Shown: positions 1 to 27,702 of the stretch, piece after piece | How positions within the stretch are numbered: position 1 is the first letter of the stretch | Layout of the letters: every line of letters starts with the position of its first letter | NCBI RefSeq assembly: GCF_001949145.1 | Contig: NW_019091403.1 | Location: 655,391 to 715,390 of the forward strand | Source: Acanthaster planci | Taxonomy: Eukaryota > Echinodermata > Asteroidea > Valvatida > Acanthasteridae | DNA: 60,000 nt | Reading direction: 5' to 3' | Made by a program: the position numbers and the translations under genes | The notes under the pieces: generated by a model | Told to the model about the DNA's origin: nothing | The model's database searches: none | Seen by the model: the letters and a program-made list of their open reading frames with translations, nothing else

Positions 1-2156
1 CATGAACATGTACACTGTAGGCTTACATGTGCGTATGCTTAAAATGATCCACGTGATCTGTGTGGATTTTATTTTTCCGTATGCATAAATGGAATAGACT
101 TCCAAGGTACATGTACTTGTCATGTATAGGCTAGAAAATCAGGTATTAATTTACCACTCGCTGCTACCAGTTACTTAATGGCGAGTACCTGTCTATCTTC
201 TTCCACACGTGGCTCGTTTTGCTCAAATGACCGTGTGCTTGCTTCTTTTGTACAACTATGCAAAATTGTTGAGTATGCAAAAGTTAATGAATATGCAACA
301 AGAATAGCTCGGGCCAGCGAAAATGGGAGAGGAAAATGGGAGAGGGCACGGCAGATAAGAGAATTGAGAAGACACTGAAGGCAACATCCAAAAGGGAACT
401 ACCCACCCAGAACAAACCTTCCTGCAAGCTAAGTGCTCCTACAAGCCCATGCACAGCCCTGGGGCATCAGAGGCACGGTAGCCAGGTAACATAGCAAGTG
501 TTTGTAAACATTTCCGCTGAGCAAACAATGCCAGCTAATCAAGCAGAGTGGGAGAGGGGTTCTAACCCCCCCAAATAAAGAGATGCCTGAATTGGCATCC
601 CATCGGGATGAGTTTTGGTATGTATCTCCACCACATGTATGTCGGTCCCCTCAGAGAGGCCACTGGAAGGGGTCTCAGGGACAAGCTTGAAACTACTCCC
701 CACAGATGAAGAGATTCTTAAGTATGTCCCAAAACAGGAGCTCTAGTTTGAAAAATTGTGAATTTCACTTTTATATTCTCTTTGAGAAATCGCTTGGTCA
801 GGTCAGCATGGACATTGAGCTGCTCTCTGAACAGAGTCCAACTAGGAAACTGGGACAAATAAGTTAAGTGAACCGCAAATCCTACTGCATAAAAAGCACA
901 ATAACAAGCAGGCTTGTGTGTGATATACAATGAAACAGAGTTGCTTGGGGGTTGAATTACATTTACACTATACATGTACATGTAGGTCTGGCAACAACGC
1001 ACCCTGCCCCCTATCAATATAGAAAGGGGGCTTCTAGCAATGGAAGTACAGACAGTTTAACAATGAAGTTTGGGCAAATGAAACATGTTAACAATGACCA
1101 CACCTCATCTGTCTGTCTCTATCGTGAAAGTGACCTTTCAACTGCAACAGAATTTATTTGGGACAAAACAGAATGGGGCCACAGTAATAAGCGTGACTTT
1201 ATCAGACGACCCTTTGGCACACATCCACTCTCAGCTGAGAGTGTGGGAGACTGTGTCTGCATTTAACGTGTGGAAGCTTGAAATGGTGCCACATTTTAAG
1301 TTCCTGTCTCACTGCTTTGCATTTCAGCACATCAAGGTCCTGCGCTGGCCAGTGTTTTTATTAGCTTGCTCCATAAATTTTATATGCACGCAAGGGGGCT
1401 AATTGAATATCCCAACCAGATTTATGGCATTTTTCAGCTAGTTGGTAGCCTCTTTGTACATGTTTATGTAGTCTATGCAGGTTTTCTTCCAGAAGCAGGA
1501 GAACCATCATTTGAACTGCCACTATAGTAAGCTCATTACTTGTTTTTTTCTAAAATTGGAAAAATTTTATCATGAGATGTGGACATTAGACTTAATCCAG
1601 CAATACCAATGCCACATCTGATGACTTTTGCCTTCCCTGGACAGCCCCTGCCAATGATGATTTTTCTTTTCTTATTGTCCAAAGATTTAAAACAAATAAC
1701 AAACGTGCTTCCAAATTAATCAGTTAATTTTTGGCCAGATTTTGCAGGGACACAGCACTTAGCCACTTTTCCTGAAATGGGGCTGAAAACCATCGGGAAA
1801 GTTTTACCCCAAAGAATATTAAGCCATGTTTCCTGTACTGTGAAGGATTTCAGAAATTTGGGGGCTCATAGGGGATCCCGGGGGACAAACGGGAGCTTTG
1901 GTTTAATATACTGTACCGTCCTCAACAAAATCTAAGGCTTACTAATTGAACAAATATTTTTTAATTTTTGGTTGACAGAAACAAGAGCTTATTTAAGCTC
2001 TTTCAAGTATTTGAACTTTGAGGGGTTTTGGAACTTACAGAAACATCTTGGAAGTTGAACATCTTGTGTTTTTTTGCCAAGCCTTGAAATGCCGTGAAAT
2101 TCGACAGGCATTTACATAAAATGACAGAAAATCCACTTTTTTCGTCTTCCACTCAC
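1..2156 (-). other. AHR intron 2 (partial), no further exon seen
   Basis: This stretch follows the splice donor of the second AHR coding exon and should be intron up to the PAS-domain exons, which are not in the window. I looked for PAS-A-like coding sequence on the minus strand and found none. The short open frames here have no recognisable motifs and are not flanked by convincing splice sites. The sequence is AT-rich with short runs such as TACATGTA, and I see no repeat element in it. Confidence 0.6.
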
Positions 2157-3222
2157 CATTGAAGTAACTCTTGCTCCTTAAGTAGCTCACGCTCAGCCTC
2201 AGAATGGATAATTTATCCAACTTGGAGATGGTGTCTGCATCGAACGGCAGCAAGCTGGCCAAGCGGTCCAGCTCGGCATTGAGACGGTCACGATGGCGTT
2301 TGCTAGGATTGGATTTCACCTCTACAACAGTGTGCGTGGGATTCCTATAGGTACCATGGAGTTACATCATTATTCAACTTCAGGCAAAACAGTTATTTAG
2401 GGATATGAATTATTAAGTTTCACTCCAACTCGATATGAAAACTGTGATTTATCAAGTGTGATTATAATTTACAGTTCACGTTACTTAGCTGCAATGCACG
2501 GGTAAAAGACAACTGTGGTTTTTAACTTTTGGGTTTGTCCTTTCTTGTCTATGTAATTGTCTTCAATTAAATCAAACAATTTTGGGGAAGGAAGGCTCAA
2601 TTCACATGAGCTACTTTCACTTTAATCTAGCGACCACATAGAAATAATCTATTTTCTGATTAAGTCTTTGCATAACTACAACCAGCTTAATGCATAAATC
2701 GTAAGTTAAATAGGCCTAATCGTAATTGGAAACAAGCAGGGGAAAAAGGTACATACGGACCCCGCTTGATATCCTATGCACAAACCGTTTTCTTCCAAAA
2801 CTGTTCTGGAGGTACAAACCATATAAGACTGGTCTGAAAAATTCCAAGTATTTTCAACATGAATTCCCTCAATATTTTCCCTGCTAAATTTGACATTTTA
2901 GGTCATGTTATTTGCTTTCAGATGGCTATACTCGGTTATTGTAGGGAAAAATAAGTGGCAAGCTGTATGGAATTCTTTTCCAAGCAGACGACCTACATCT
3001 ATTGTCAATCATAGCACAACAAAACAAAAGCCAGTAAATAAAACAAAATTAGGTGGAAGCAGCACTTCAAAACCACTCACATGACTTAGGAAATTTTAAA
3101 CACTCCTTGAAACTGTTTAACTAAACTAAACACAACAACACATGAATCATTTCCAAACTAATTCATTTCAAAAGCAATACACACCGTTTGACCGGCCTGC
3201 GACGCCTCTTTCCTGCATACAT
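2157..3222 (-). CDS. AHR: Aryl hydrocarbon receptor, 5' coding exons (bHLH), partial
   Basis: These are the first two coding exons of a bHLH-PAS transcription factor. Exon 1 is 3185-3222 (ATG at 3222) and begins [12 protein letters not shown], the basic start typical of AHR. Exon 2 is 2157-2344 and carries the bHLH domain: [20 protein letters not shown], then a loop and [15 protein letters not shown]. The exon 1 donor is GTGTGT, the exon 2 acceptor TATAG and the exon 2 donor GTGAGT; the phases (2, then 1) fit. About 75 residues are visible. In the family the protein pairs with ARNT, binds xenobiotic response elements (core GCGTG) and senses small aromatic ligands through PAS-B; invertebrate AHRs mostly act in development. 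The PAS and ligand-binding exons lie beyond the left edge. Identification as AHR rather than another bHLH-PAS protein rests on the near-identical basic region and start. An out-of-frame ATG lies just upstream at 3237-3239. Confidence 0.93.
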
Positions 3223-3236
3223 TTTTTGTGAAATTC

Positions 3237-3239
3237 CAT
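3237..3239 (-). promoter_or_regulatory. Upstream ATG of an overlapping uORF at the AHR start
   Basis: An ATG lies 17 nt upstream of the AHR start codon in another frame. Read through the predicted exon 1-exon 2 splice it gives 25 codons that end at a TAG inside AHR exon 2, so it overlaps the AHR start. If the transcript begins upstream of 3239, this could lower AHR translation. The transcription start is not known from the sequence. Confidence 0.4.
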
Positions 3240-3632
3240 CCACAGAATCCGCATACGGCGAGGACAAAGACATCATGATACATCCCAGTCTTCAAGAACT
3301 TGTTCACGGGAAAAGTCTTGGCAAGTGGGTTACGTATCCAAACTGCACGGAGTTAGTTTTATCACTGTACCAATTGCTATGTGCACGCGTAAACTGGTGT
3401 ATCGTTTGGTCTCTACGGTGCACAACTTCGTCAACTTTCCAACAAGCCTAACGCTAGTCACTGGGAAAAGTTATCCGCAAAACGTCCTCAAATTGCAGTA
3501 TTTTCCCGGACGTCCAGGCTCAGGATTACCTCCACGGGGTCCACAAATCCTACTGGGTATATCCAGTTGTGCCACCCAGTCAAATACGAGTTCCACAGAG
3601 AGGAGAAATGCGAGGTTTTTGACGGCAAGATC

Positions 3633-3674
3633 TCACACGGTGTGTGCACTGTGGAACGTCTGCACACCGTGTGC
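3633..3674. repeat. Imperfect inverted repeat upstream of AHR
   Basis: The motif CACACGGTGTG is followed about 15 nt later by its reverse complement CACACCGTGTG, with matching flanks broken by a small bulge. This would form a hairpin in single-stranded DNA or RNA. It lies about 410 nt upstream of the AHR start codon. A role as a dimeric factor site or UTR hairpin is possible but not shown. Confidence 0.5.
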
Positions 3675-5129
3675 CATATCAGTAGACACCGCGCGATACC
3701 AAAACATCGGGCCCCACGCGCAGCGGACTGTACAAACTTCGACGAGACCAAACTAAATCACTGCCCATATTCGACGTCAATTTACATATGCTTGGCCATA
3801 CCCTCAAAAAGGGCTGGATGACTCAACTATCTCATGTTACACTGCTGCTGTTCATGTCGGTCTTAGATATCCAAGATGTCTTGTTATGAGAAAAACTCAG
3901 GCCTAAAAGTCACTAGAAATTTTCAAGCAAGATACCATGGAGGTGGGTAGATACACCGGACATCTCTGACTTGATTTGAAGAGTGAAAAGTATCCAGCGC
4001 ATGGTGGCGCTATACACACTTTAACGATGCAAAAAGTAATGCAGAAAGTTACGTGCTTGGTAAAGAGAAAGTCTTTTTTAATAATCTTATCCCCACCACA
4101 CACTCTCCACTTTGGAAAAACTCTAAATCCAAACCATCCAAAAATTTAATCATTTGCGGATTTTACTCTTACTTCTTGGTTACCGGGCTGTCATTCAATG
4201 TTATGGCCCGTCTGGCAAACTCAAAAGCAGTTGAAATTTAGATCCATTCAGCCAAAAAAAAACATTTGTTTTACACGTTTTACGGAAGCATAATTATTTT
4301 GACCATTTTGCATGCCAAGCTTTGAAAACTTTAAAACATGTTTTTTTTTACGGGAAACTACACACTGCACTGAATATACGTGATGCACTATTGTATTAAT
4401 TTAGATTACTCAACCTTTACGGAGTATACTGTACGTTCATTCTTACAAAAGTTACCAATGACGCCCTCTCCCGAAACTTCTTGCAGCCTAGCCAAGCGTT
4501 GCGCATAAGTATGTCTAATTTGCATAATTCATGAGGAAAACAACCCACAACGAATTCGCACATGGATTTTAGAAATTCAGCAGTGCTGAAGAATCGTGCA
4601 GACAAAAAATGAATGAACTGAAAGCAATGCCTCCTGGATTAATAATTTATTTTAATAAGCTCACAGCAACCACCGGCATAAGCAGTTTGGAGGAATAACT
4701 CCAAATTAAATACATGAATATGTATTAATGTATGAATTATGTATTAATCTTCTAACCCAGAAGGGTCACATGCATAATACACGCAGAGTGTTCGACTGAA
4801 AAACGTGTATATACATGCATGAAACTAGGAGAAATAACTGAACAAAACGAATCTCTATATGTGCATCAGAATTCATTTCTCCAGAAGAATGATTTTTACT
4901 TTTACAATTGGTGTGATCTGAATGTATTACCAAAACAATGGAAAAGTTTTTCAGATACAGTCTGAGCGGAATTTCTTTAAGTAAGTTTTCGTGTCAATGG
5001 ACAAATTATTTAATCATCACAAACTGTTGTAACCAGATAGAATGTCTTTGCTCCTTTGTTTTCAGGTATTAAAAAATTGTGAACTTCACAAAACTTAGCA
5101 TTTGAAGGCCACAGCATAAGCTAGTTAAA

Positions 5130-5726
5130 TCTAGCTTATGTTACTACCAAACTCGACGTTTGGAACAGCCTGCTCACTGGTCTTCCACACCGTACAATTC
5201 ATCGTCGGCAACTTGAACAGAATATCACCGCATGTCTTCTAACAAGCTCCAAAAGAACAGATCAGAATATCGCCGCATGTCTTCTAACAAGCTCCAAAAG
5301 AACAGATCACATCCTCAACAAGCTACACTGGTTACCGATCAAATACAGAATTCAGTTCAAGATCCTCCATCTCACATTCAAGACACTCCACGGCTCTGGC
5401 CCTTTTTGTTTAACAAACATGCTGCAACCCCACTGGGTCAGGTCCGGTCCGAGGTCAACAATACCCTTGTTGTTCCCCGGACTCGGCTGACCAGTTATGG
5501 AGACAGAGCTTTTTTTCTAGCATTGCACCTCACTTATGGAACTCCCTGATCATTTAGGACAAGAACATGACATCAAACATTTTCAGCAGCATCTCAAAAC
5601 ATTCTTTATCTCACTAGCTTTTTCATCGTGAACACAAAATTGAGTTTTCGCTTTCTACCTTGGACCGGCGCCTTTGAATGTTTACAGATGAAGTGCGCCT
5701 TATAAGTGCCTTATTATTATTATTGT
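5130..5726 (+). mobile_element. 3' end of a degraded CR1/L2-type non-LTR retrotransposon
   Basis: The plus strand encodes broken pieces of the C-terminal end of a LINE reverse transcriptase. A leucine/histidine-tryptophan motif L-H-W-L-P-I appears near 5325, followed by F-K-I-L and later V-V-P-R-T-R-L and Y-G-D-R-A-F near 5475-5515. This order is the usual tail of CR1/L2-clade ORF2 proteins. The copy ends in a short TTATTATTATTATTG repeat at about 5709-5725, as this clade often does. The frame is interrupted by stops, the 5' part is missing, and a 45-bp segment is duplicated in tandem inside it. It is a dead, 5'-truncated copy. Confidence 0.75.
5220..5309 (+). repeat. Two tandem copies of a 45-bp unit inside the LINE remnant
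   Basis: Positions 5220-5264 and 5265-5309 are the same 45-bp unit with one visible mismatch (A versus G at unit position 8). Such similarity inside an otherwise eroded element points to a duplication much younger than the insertion. Confidence 0.9.
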
Positions 5727-6002
5727 CTAAGTATGATTAATAATGGAAAAACATCACACGAATAACTTGATAGAGACTTTTCAGATGTTCTTGAGGGGAC
5801 ACTCCAAGTCATTAATGTAGAATACACTCAAAAATAACTTCAATTTCATAAACTAGGTGGCTTAGAAATCAACAATGAGAATAAGTAAAATAAATGTGAA
5901 AATACTAGGGTGCCATGTAAAGTGCTACTTTACATGAAAAAACTGGTTCAAATCTTTTGTGCATCTTAAAACCGCTCTGTGCGTAAGGCACTTAAGGTGG
6001 GG

Positions 6003-10738
<4,736 letters not shown>

Positions 10739-12101
10739 GTTATCTGATTGATAAAAAAATCCAAAGTTTTAATTAGTTGGCCTTGGCCTAGTATTAGTAA
10801 CAGGAGTATAAATACTAATACTAGGCTTACACGAAACAAATCAATTTTGATTCTTCAGTTCTTACAAACATGACAAAATGAATAATGCATAACACATCTG
10901 TCATGTCTGTAAAGGACCCTAGGCCTAATGTTACTCATTTGTTCTAGCTACATTAACATGCATAAAAATGTCAGCAGGCATGGCAGGTCAGTGACGTCAC
11001 GGTGACATTTACAATCTGACCATGCTGACAGTGACAATGTCATGACATGCATGAATGTAGGCCTAGGCCTACATGCCCGTTTGCGTCCTTCCTCAATCCT
11101 CCATGGTTTTTTTTACACCCAACGTCCAAGTGTTATCATGCCATTCATGGTTATACGACAAGCATGACAGGCAATAGGGGCCAAGGGCCTGTCTACAGGT
11201 CTATGCAACCCTGCCCGACCAAAATAATGCGCTCACAGCCACGCTTAAGTGGCTGTACATCACATAGGCCTAAACACAGTGCAAAAGAAAAGCCTGACGC
11301 AGCCGGACATGACGGAGGCCCAACGACCGCCCGCCAGCCAGCGGAGAAGCTAGGCGGCGCGGACGGGTAAACCGACGCTAAAAAGGACTTGAATTTTAGT
11401 CAAATTCGTGAACAGTAACGTGGCAATTCAGGCCCAAAAATATGATACAAGTTCCCGTCCATTGCCTCCCCAAATATTTCACAGACAAAATCTGTAAAAT
11501 TTCGTTCAAATTACCTTGGTCTTTTGGGGCCTAACGGGCGAAACAATTGTTCATGTAAACTGACGACGTCGTTGCTGCAGCAAACGTGTATTTGAAATAA
11601 ACTGATCATGCGCAAATTCAGTTGATTTGAATACGGCGGCCTCTAAGAAACCTTTTTTGCCAAGCAATGTACTGCATGCCCATTATGTGAAAAAAAATTC
11701 ACAATTGCTTGTCACTGGGTGGAAAAATAATGATATCCCTTATTTGAAATTTGTCAATTTTTTCATGGGAACGGCTACGTTCAGTCTTTATGGCTAATTA
11801 ATCCAGAACTGTCAGAAACCTCACGAAAGTTCTAAATAGGGCCTACCACGAATCCCTTGAAGTTGGACGATAACAGACGGACAGGTACCCTGTACCAAGC
11901 CTCGTTTTTATAGTATTACCACCGAAGGGAGTCAGACTATACAGACAGCATTCAAGGGTTCACATTGTACGTGTACTTAAAGTACACGTACACTGTACAT
12001 GCCGGCCCTATGCGCCACTCAGTATGCGCTTCGCTGTCTGGGAAGTTGGTGAAAATCGTCTTTTTCCTTATTTCATCCTCTGAGTTTAGCAAGAAACGTC
12101 C
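10739..12101. promoter_or_regulatory. Divergent promoter region between KATNA1 and RWDD1
   Basis: The 1363 bp between the two start codons hold both 5' UTRs and a shared, probably bidirectional promoter. Visible sites are a full palindromic CRE, TGACGTCA, at 10992-10999 and a perfect 20-bp palindrome centred on GGCCTAGGCC at 11055-11074. A locally GC-rich, CpG-containing patch lies at about 11270-11380. No TATA box is evident near either gene. No other gene was recognised here. Confidence 0.55.
11055..11074. repeat. Perfect 20-bp palindrome in the KATNA1-RWDD1 promoter
   Basis: The sequence ATGTAGGCCTAGGCCTACAT equals its own reverse complement. Parts of it (TAGGCCTA) recur elsewhere in the window, so it may be a common genomic motif rather than a specific protein site. 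Confidence 0.85.
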
Positions 12102-14987
12102 ATGACTGACTACCAGGAAGAACAAACAAATGAGATCGCTGCTTTGGAATCGATTTATCCTGAGGAATTCACAGGTAGGGATACAATCTATTTGCGGAAT
12201 TGAATCTGCAAACTGTGTCACGACTGCCAGTGCATTTTCAAGCGTGATCAAGACGATTGAAATTGAACAAGGTCAAGTTTGTAATCGGGTCATATATCAC
12301 GACTATTTCTTTGAGAAGAGTTCCATATACGGAAGACAGTAACTATTCCCTACAGTGACCTAATAGCCGTCTGAAAGTAAAAACATATCCCGAAAAATTT
12401 AGGACGGTTGACCATGGAGGAAGGAACACACCCTCCATGGGTTGACTAGGCTAGTGCATATTACTATTAGTACATGTAAGATAAAGCACTGGTCTCATCA
12501 TGCTCATAGGGTTTGTGCACAGGGTGTCTAGTGGCATCCATATATGGAAGTCTTTCCAGTCCTTTTCTTTTTTGTTTTCTTTTGTTTGGTTTCATTCTTT
12601 CATATTTTGGTTTTTTGTTTTGTTTCGTTTTGTTTTTTTTTTCGCACGAATCAATAGTACAGCAATGAATATACTTATCTTCTCACGGTTCAAATTCACT
12701 ACTAGTGCTGTCGGATGATCCACATTGCTTCCGCATCACCGTGCGTTCAGAGGATACTGGAAATGAGGACGATGGTAGGTTACCTCCCCCCCCAACAGCA
12801 TGCCCCACCCTTCCCCAACAACCAATGAAAAATCTCTTTCACTTGAATAAATAATTTCAAACATGTCAAATGTACAATCAATTTAATTAATCAATCTTTG
12901 TGCCCAAAAGGCAGTGGTACATTCTTTCTATCCCCACAGGGTTGTATATTCTTCATTTCCTTCAGAATCTTCCAAAAGCCCTCGGTGGACTTGAGGGATC
13001 TCGGACTGAAAGGACATTTTTGAGCATTGATGAATTCATTGCTTAGGAAGTTTCATTATTAAAATTGCGTCATTGATTGCCAGAAACCTATAGCGCAACC
13101 CTCCAGTTTACCTACACACCAACCTACCCGGACGAGCCCCCTCTATACGAGGTGACAGAAGATGGGAACGTGGATGAAGATGATCGATCCAAAATCACAG
13201 AAACACTTCAGCAACAGGTATCTGTTCTAACCAAATGGAACGCTCTAATAATGTTGCCATTAACCCACTGACAGTTGATTTGAATTGGGTTGAAGTCAGG
13301 GTTGACAAAGTCAACTGGAAAAGTGATGTAGCACTGTGGATTAGCTTTTGCCACTGGAAGAACGAAGGTCTAAGTTTGAAAGTCCACAATAAAAGGAGGG
13401 TTAGTGCTTCTGAGAAAGTATCTCCCTGTTTCAAGGACCTAGAATAGCCACCTCCCTACTCCAGGGGGAAGGTGTCGTACTTCCAACATACAGTATACAT
13501 CAAGCTAGCAACCGCAGACTTCTGATGAAGCAAATTTCACTGGTACCCACAAAAAGGAGTCAAACAGGACTTTTTTATTCAATAATTTCATTCTCGTTTG
13601 CATGATCAGATGCACACTCCAACTTGCCCCATTTGAAGTCTCAACCAACCAACTTTTGCATCCATCAATACTCTTCATGAGTAGAATATGAGTAGCCTGA
13701 TGAGGAACAAAAACTCACCAAAAAAAGTAGAAAGACAAGGCGTTCAGAGAACACATAGAATCAGCTGGCTACTGAAACATTAGTGTCTTATCTGTATATA
13801 AAATGTACAGCGGTGCCTCTGAATGATGGATACTGTTGGATACCTGTCCCGTTATAAACGCTGTGATGTATTTGTCATTGTAGATCGAGGAGAATCTCGG
13901 CATGGCCATGGTGTTCACGCTAGTCTCGGCCACCCAGGAGTACCTAAACAACAAAGTTGATGAGGAGAGAAAGGCCGAGATGGAGGAGAAGAGACGGCGA
14001 GAGGAAGAAGCAGATCGGTTGAAAGAAGAAGAGGTAGAGAGACTTGGAGAAAGAATGTCTCAAATTGTCAATGTGGAAGCAAATGTCAAAGAGAACATGC
14101 TGAAATCACTGAGGCCAAATAGGAACTCTTAATCTATTTTAGGACCTTTTGGATGAAAATTGTTGTTTTGGCCGTCTGTTTCCAAAGTGAACTTGCTTTC
14201 CTTAATGTTGTACAGCAGTCGACAAATGACTCTTTTAAGTGCGATTTGAAGCTTTGCGTGGTGCGATACTGAGTTTTTTGGTGCGACACACAGGTTTTCA
14301 GTTGTTTCTGACCTCAAGTGTTTTTCTCACAGTTGCTAAACCTAACAATATCCATTGAAGGATTTGAGCTAATGCTGTGTTGTTCCCCTTCCCCAAATCG
14401 CGGTCTGCAGGAGCAGAGATTGAAAGGCACGCTGGTGACAATAGAGTCCTTCCTGGCATGGAAGGAGAACTTTGACCAGGAAAGGTTGACAGAGAAGAAG
14501 AAAAAAATGACAGAGCAGCCAAAGAAGCTGACAGGTAAAGAAGCCATCGTGGACTCTCGTTGAAACCAATGTAGAATTCTGAATATTGTACACACTAATT
14601 TCTCATTGCTCTTTTTATTCTGCTGCAGGAAAGGAGCTCTTTGAAAAGGACCATAATTTGTACGACTCCGACATGGCCTTGCTGGATGAAAGTAAGTCAT
14701 TCCTAACTGACAGAGTGATATCATTTCTGAAGATTCTACAGTGCTTACAGTACGGTAGACATTACCTGGAGTTTGGAGGCTACTGTTCCTAGGTCAAATG
14801 TTTGCTTGCATTTTCGAATAGACCTTCTGATTCTGTCAGAGACGTCTTTGGATTGAAAGCTCTTTTTGTACGATTGAAACAGCTAATTTGTTTTCTCCTG
14901 TTTTTCCCAGATGACAGGGTTGAGGTCGATGAATCACTCTTCCAAGAGATGGATGACCTAGATCTTGAACTTGAAGATGAGGACTAG
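12102..14987 (+). CDS. RWDD1: RWD domain-containing protein 1
   Basis: Seven coding exons: 12102-12174, 12706-12774, 13084-13217, 13884-14033, 14411-14534, 14629-14691, 14911-14987. They total 690 nt (229 aa; human about 243). The start M-T-D-Y-Q-E-E-Q and the RWD hallmark A-L-E-S-I-Y-P-E lie in exon 1, and Y-P-D-E-P-P-L-Y-E in exon 3. The middle (from V-D-E-E-R-K-A-E) is a highly charged coiled coil, and the acidic C-terminus V-D-E-S-L-F-Q-E-M-D-D-L is nearly identical to the family. RWDD1 (DFRP2) binds and stabilises the GTPase DRG2, which links it to translation; this is family knowledge. All introns are GT-AG. The gene is divergent from katanin and convergent with the HECTD2-like gene. 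The tail is somewhat shorter than in vertebrates. Confidence 0.97.
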
Positions 14988-15092
14988 GCAATCATTGGAG
15001 TAAGATACCTCAAACATCATGTGAGAAACAGTCGAGGCAGTAGTCTTCTCATCAGCTTTCTTTGCGGGCTCCACAGAACATTTTGTCTTTAA

Positions 15093-15098
15093 AATAAA
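15093..15098 (+). terminator. Candidate RWDD1 polyadenylation signal
   Basis: AATAAA lies 105 nt after the RWDD1 stop codon, a usual distance for a short 3' UTR. Further AATAAA motifs near 15475 and 15996 could be used for longer forms. Confidence 0.5.
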
Positions 15099-16287
15099 AA
15101 AGCACAGTGGCAAATGCTGATGCGAGGCTTACTGTACAAGCGCCCTAGACCAGTTTAGCCACTCATTGTGCTCAAAACTCCCTGAGATTTTGCATGCGGG
15201 CTCCGTGCCGACGTTTCCGTCACTGGTGACAAAAAACAGGAACGCCACTGCAGTTGCGTGTTAGGCACGCTGGCAGACCACGGGTGGATGCGTTTTGCAT
15301 GGATGTCACTTGCGATGGTGCGCATGCAGTAGGGTTGGCTCAACAGGGCATCTTGACTGAGTGACTAACGTCCCTCATTGAGCACAGAGCCCACATGTGA
15401 AGTAATACGCTGATCTGTTGGTAAAAGCCCTGACAAAGTATTACAGCTTGAATCACTTGGGAAGTGATGGATACAATAAACCTTTTAAGTTGCACTGACA
15501 CAAACAGGTGTTTCTGATGAACAGTTCTTTTTGTTGTCCTGCTGCCTCTGATGCTAAAGACCTTTCACAGTTACACCGAAAGACCTGTAGTGTATAACTA
15601 GTTGAAGGACTGCTGAATTCATTTTAAATCTTCGTCAAAGTGCTCTCGGGGAAAAAAAGTTCATAAACCCTACTACAGTAGAAAATTCTTTTTTATTAGA
15701 ACTTATGAAATCAGAAAGTAAATCTTTGAATAAGTTAGCTTGTAGGACAAGATTTTCTCACGAACAACCCTTCGAATTTAATCACACAAGCACAATGGCT
15801 TTTTGTGTGTCCAAGACTCGGCGGAAGTGTGAAAAATGGTCCAAATCAAGGAAAGTCATCACATGATTGTCGTCTCTAACATCCAGGAATAGACTCGTAT
15901 TGGCAACAAATGAAAGAATAACATTAATGGATCCATTTTTGTGCCTCGCTCTATAAAAAACATTTGCTCATTGAAATTTCGTATCTTGTCCAATGAATAA
16001 AAAGGTGAGAACTTTGCATTGGTGATCTATGAATTAAGTTACGTGCCTGGTAAAATTACAACAAATACCATTCAAGTAGTGCGCCATCAGACCATGTTGT
16101 GACAAGTGCATGCATGCAGACTTTATACACAAGGAAGCCATCTTGATCTTGCTCCCTGCATCTATCTCATCCAGTGTAATTTATCAAATAGGATGGTGCC
16201 AGACTATTTGGGATTGCATGGCTCTTTTTCATTTTATTGTAAATGTTGCTTTAAAAATTTAGATATACTGAATTGCGTTTTGAATTA

Positions 16288-16293
16288 TTTATT
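16288..16293 (-). terminator. Candidate polyadenylation signal of the HECTD2-like gene
   Basis: AATAAA on the minus strand lies about 160 nt downstream of the TGA at 16454-16456. It is the nearest good signal to the stop. Confidence 0.5.
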
Positions 16294-16453
16294 CTTGTAA
16301 ATGAAATTAATCTGCAATGGACTTTTTTTCACTGCTTTCGGATATATTCTGGGGTTCCCGAAATAAAAACAGTTAACCTCGCTTTCAATTCAATATGGCT
16401 AACTTGTGATTAAAGTCAGTTGGATAACACGCTGGTTTGGTGGTCATCTCTGC

Positions 16454-27702
<11,249 letters not shown>

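Larger units (their letters stand above)
3223..6002. other. AHR promoter/5' region and AHR-KATNA1 intergenic DNA
   Basis: No protein-coding gene was recognised here. The part nearest AHR (about 3223-3800) should hold its 5' UTR and promoter. It is locally richer in CpG than its surroundings and contains a GCGTG core on the minus strand at about 3711-3720, the core of an AHR/ARNT response element, though the flanking T of the full consensus is missing. The right part holds a degraded LINE 3' end, listed separately. The remainder is AT-rich without visible structure. Confidence 0.5.
14988..16453. other. Intergenic DNA between convergent RWDD1 and HECTD2-like gene
   Basis: This holds the 3' UTRs of both genes and no other recognisable gene. 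Poly(A) signals for each direction are listed separately. Confidence 0.6.

Noticed and set aside
178-1402. Several short open frames at the left end as genes
   Set aside because: No motifs, overlapping in different frames, no splice pattern; the region is best read as AHR intron.
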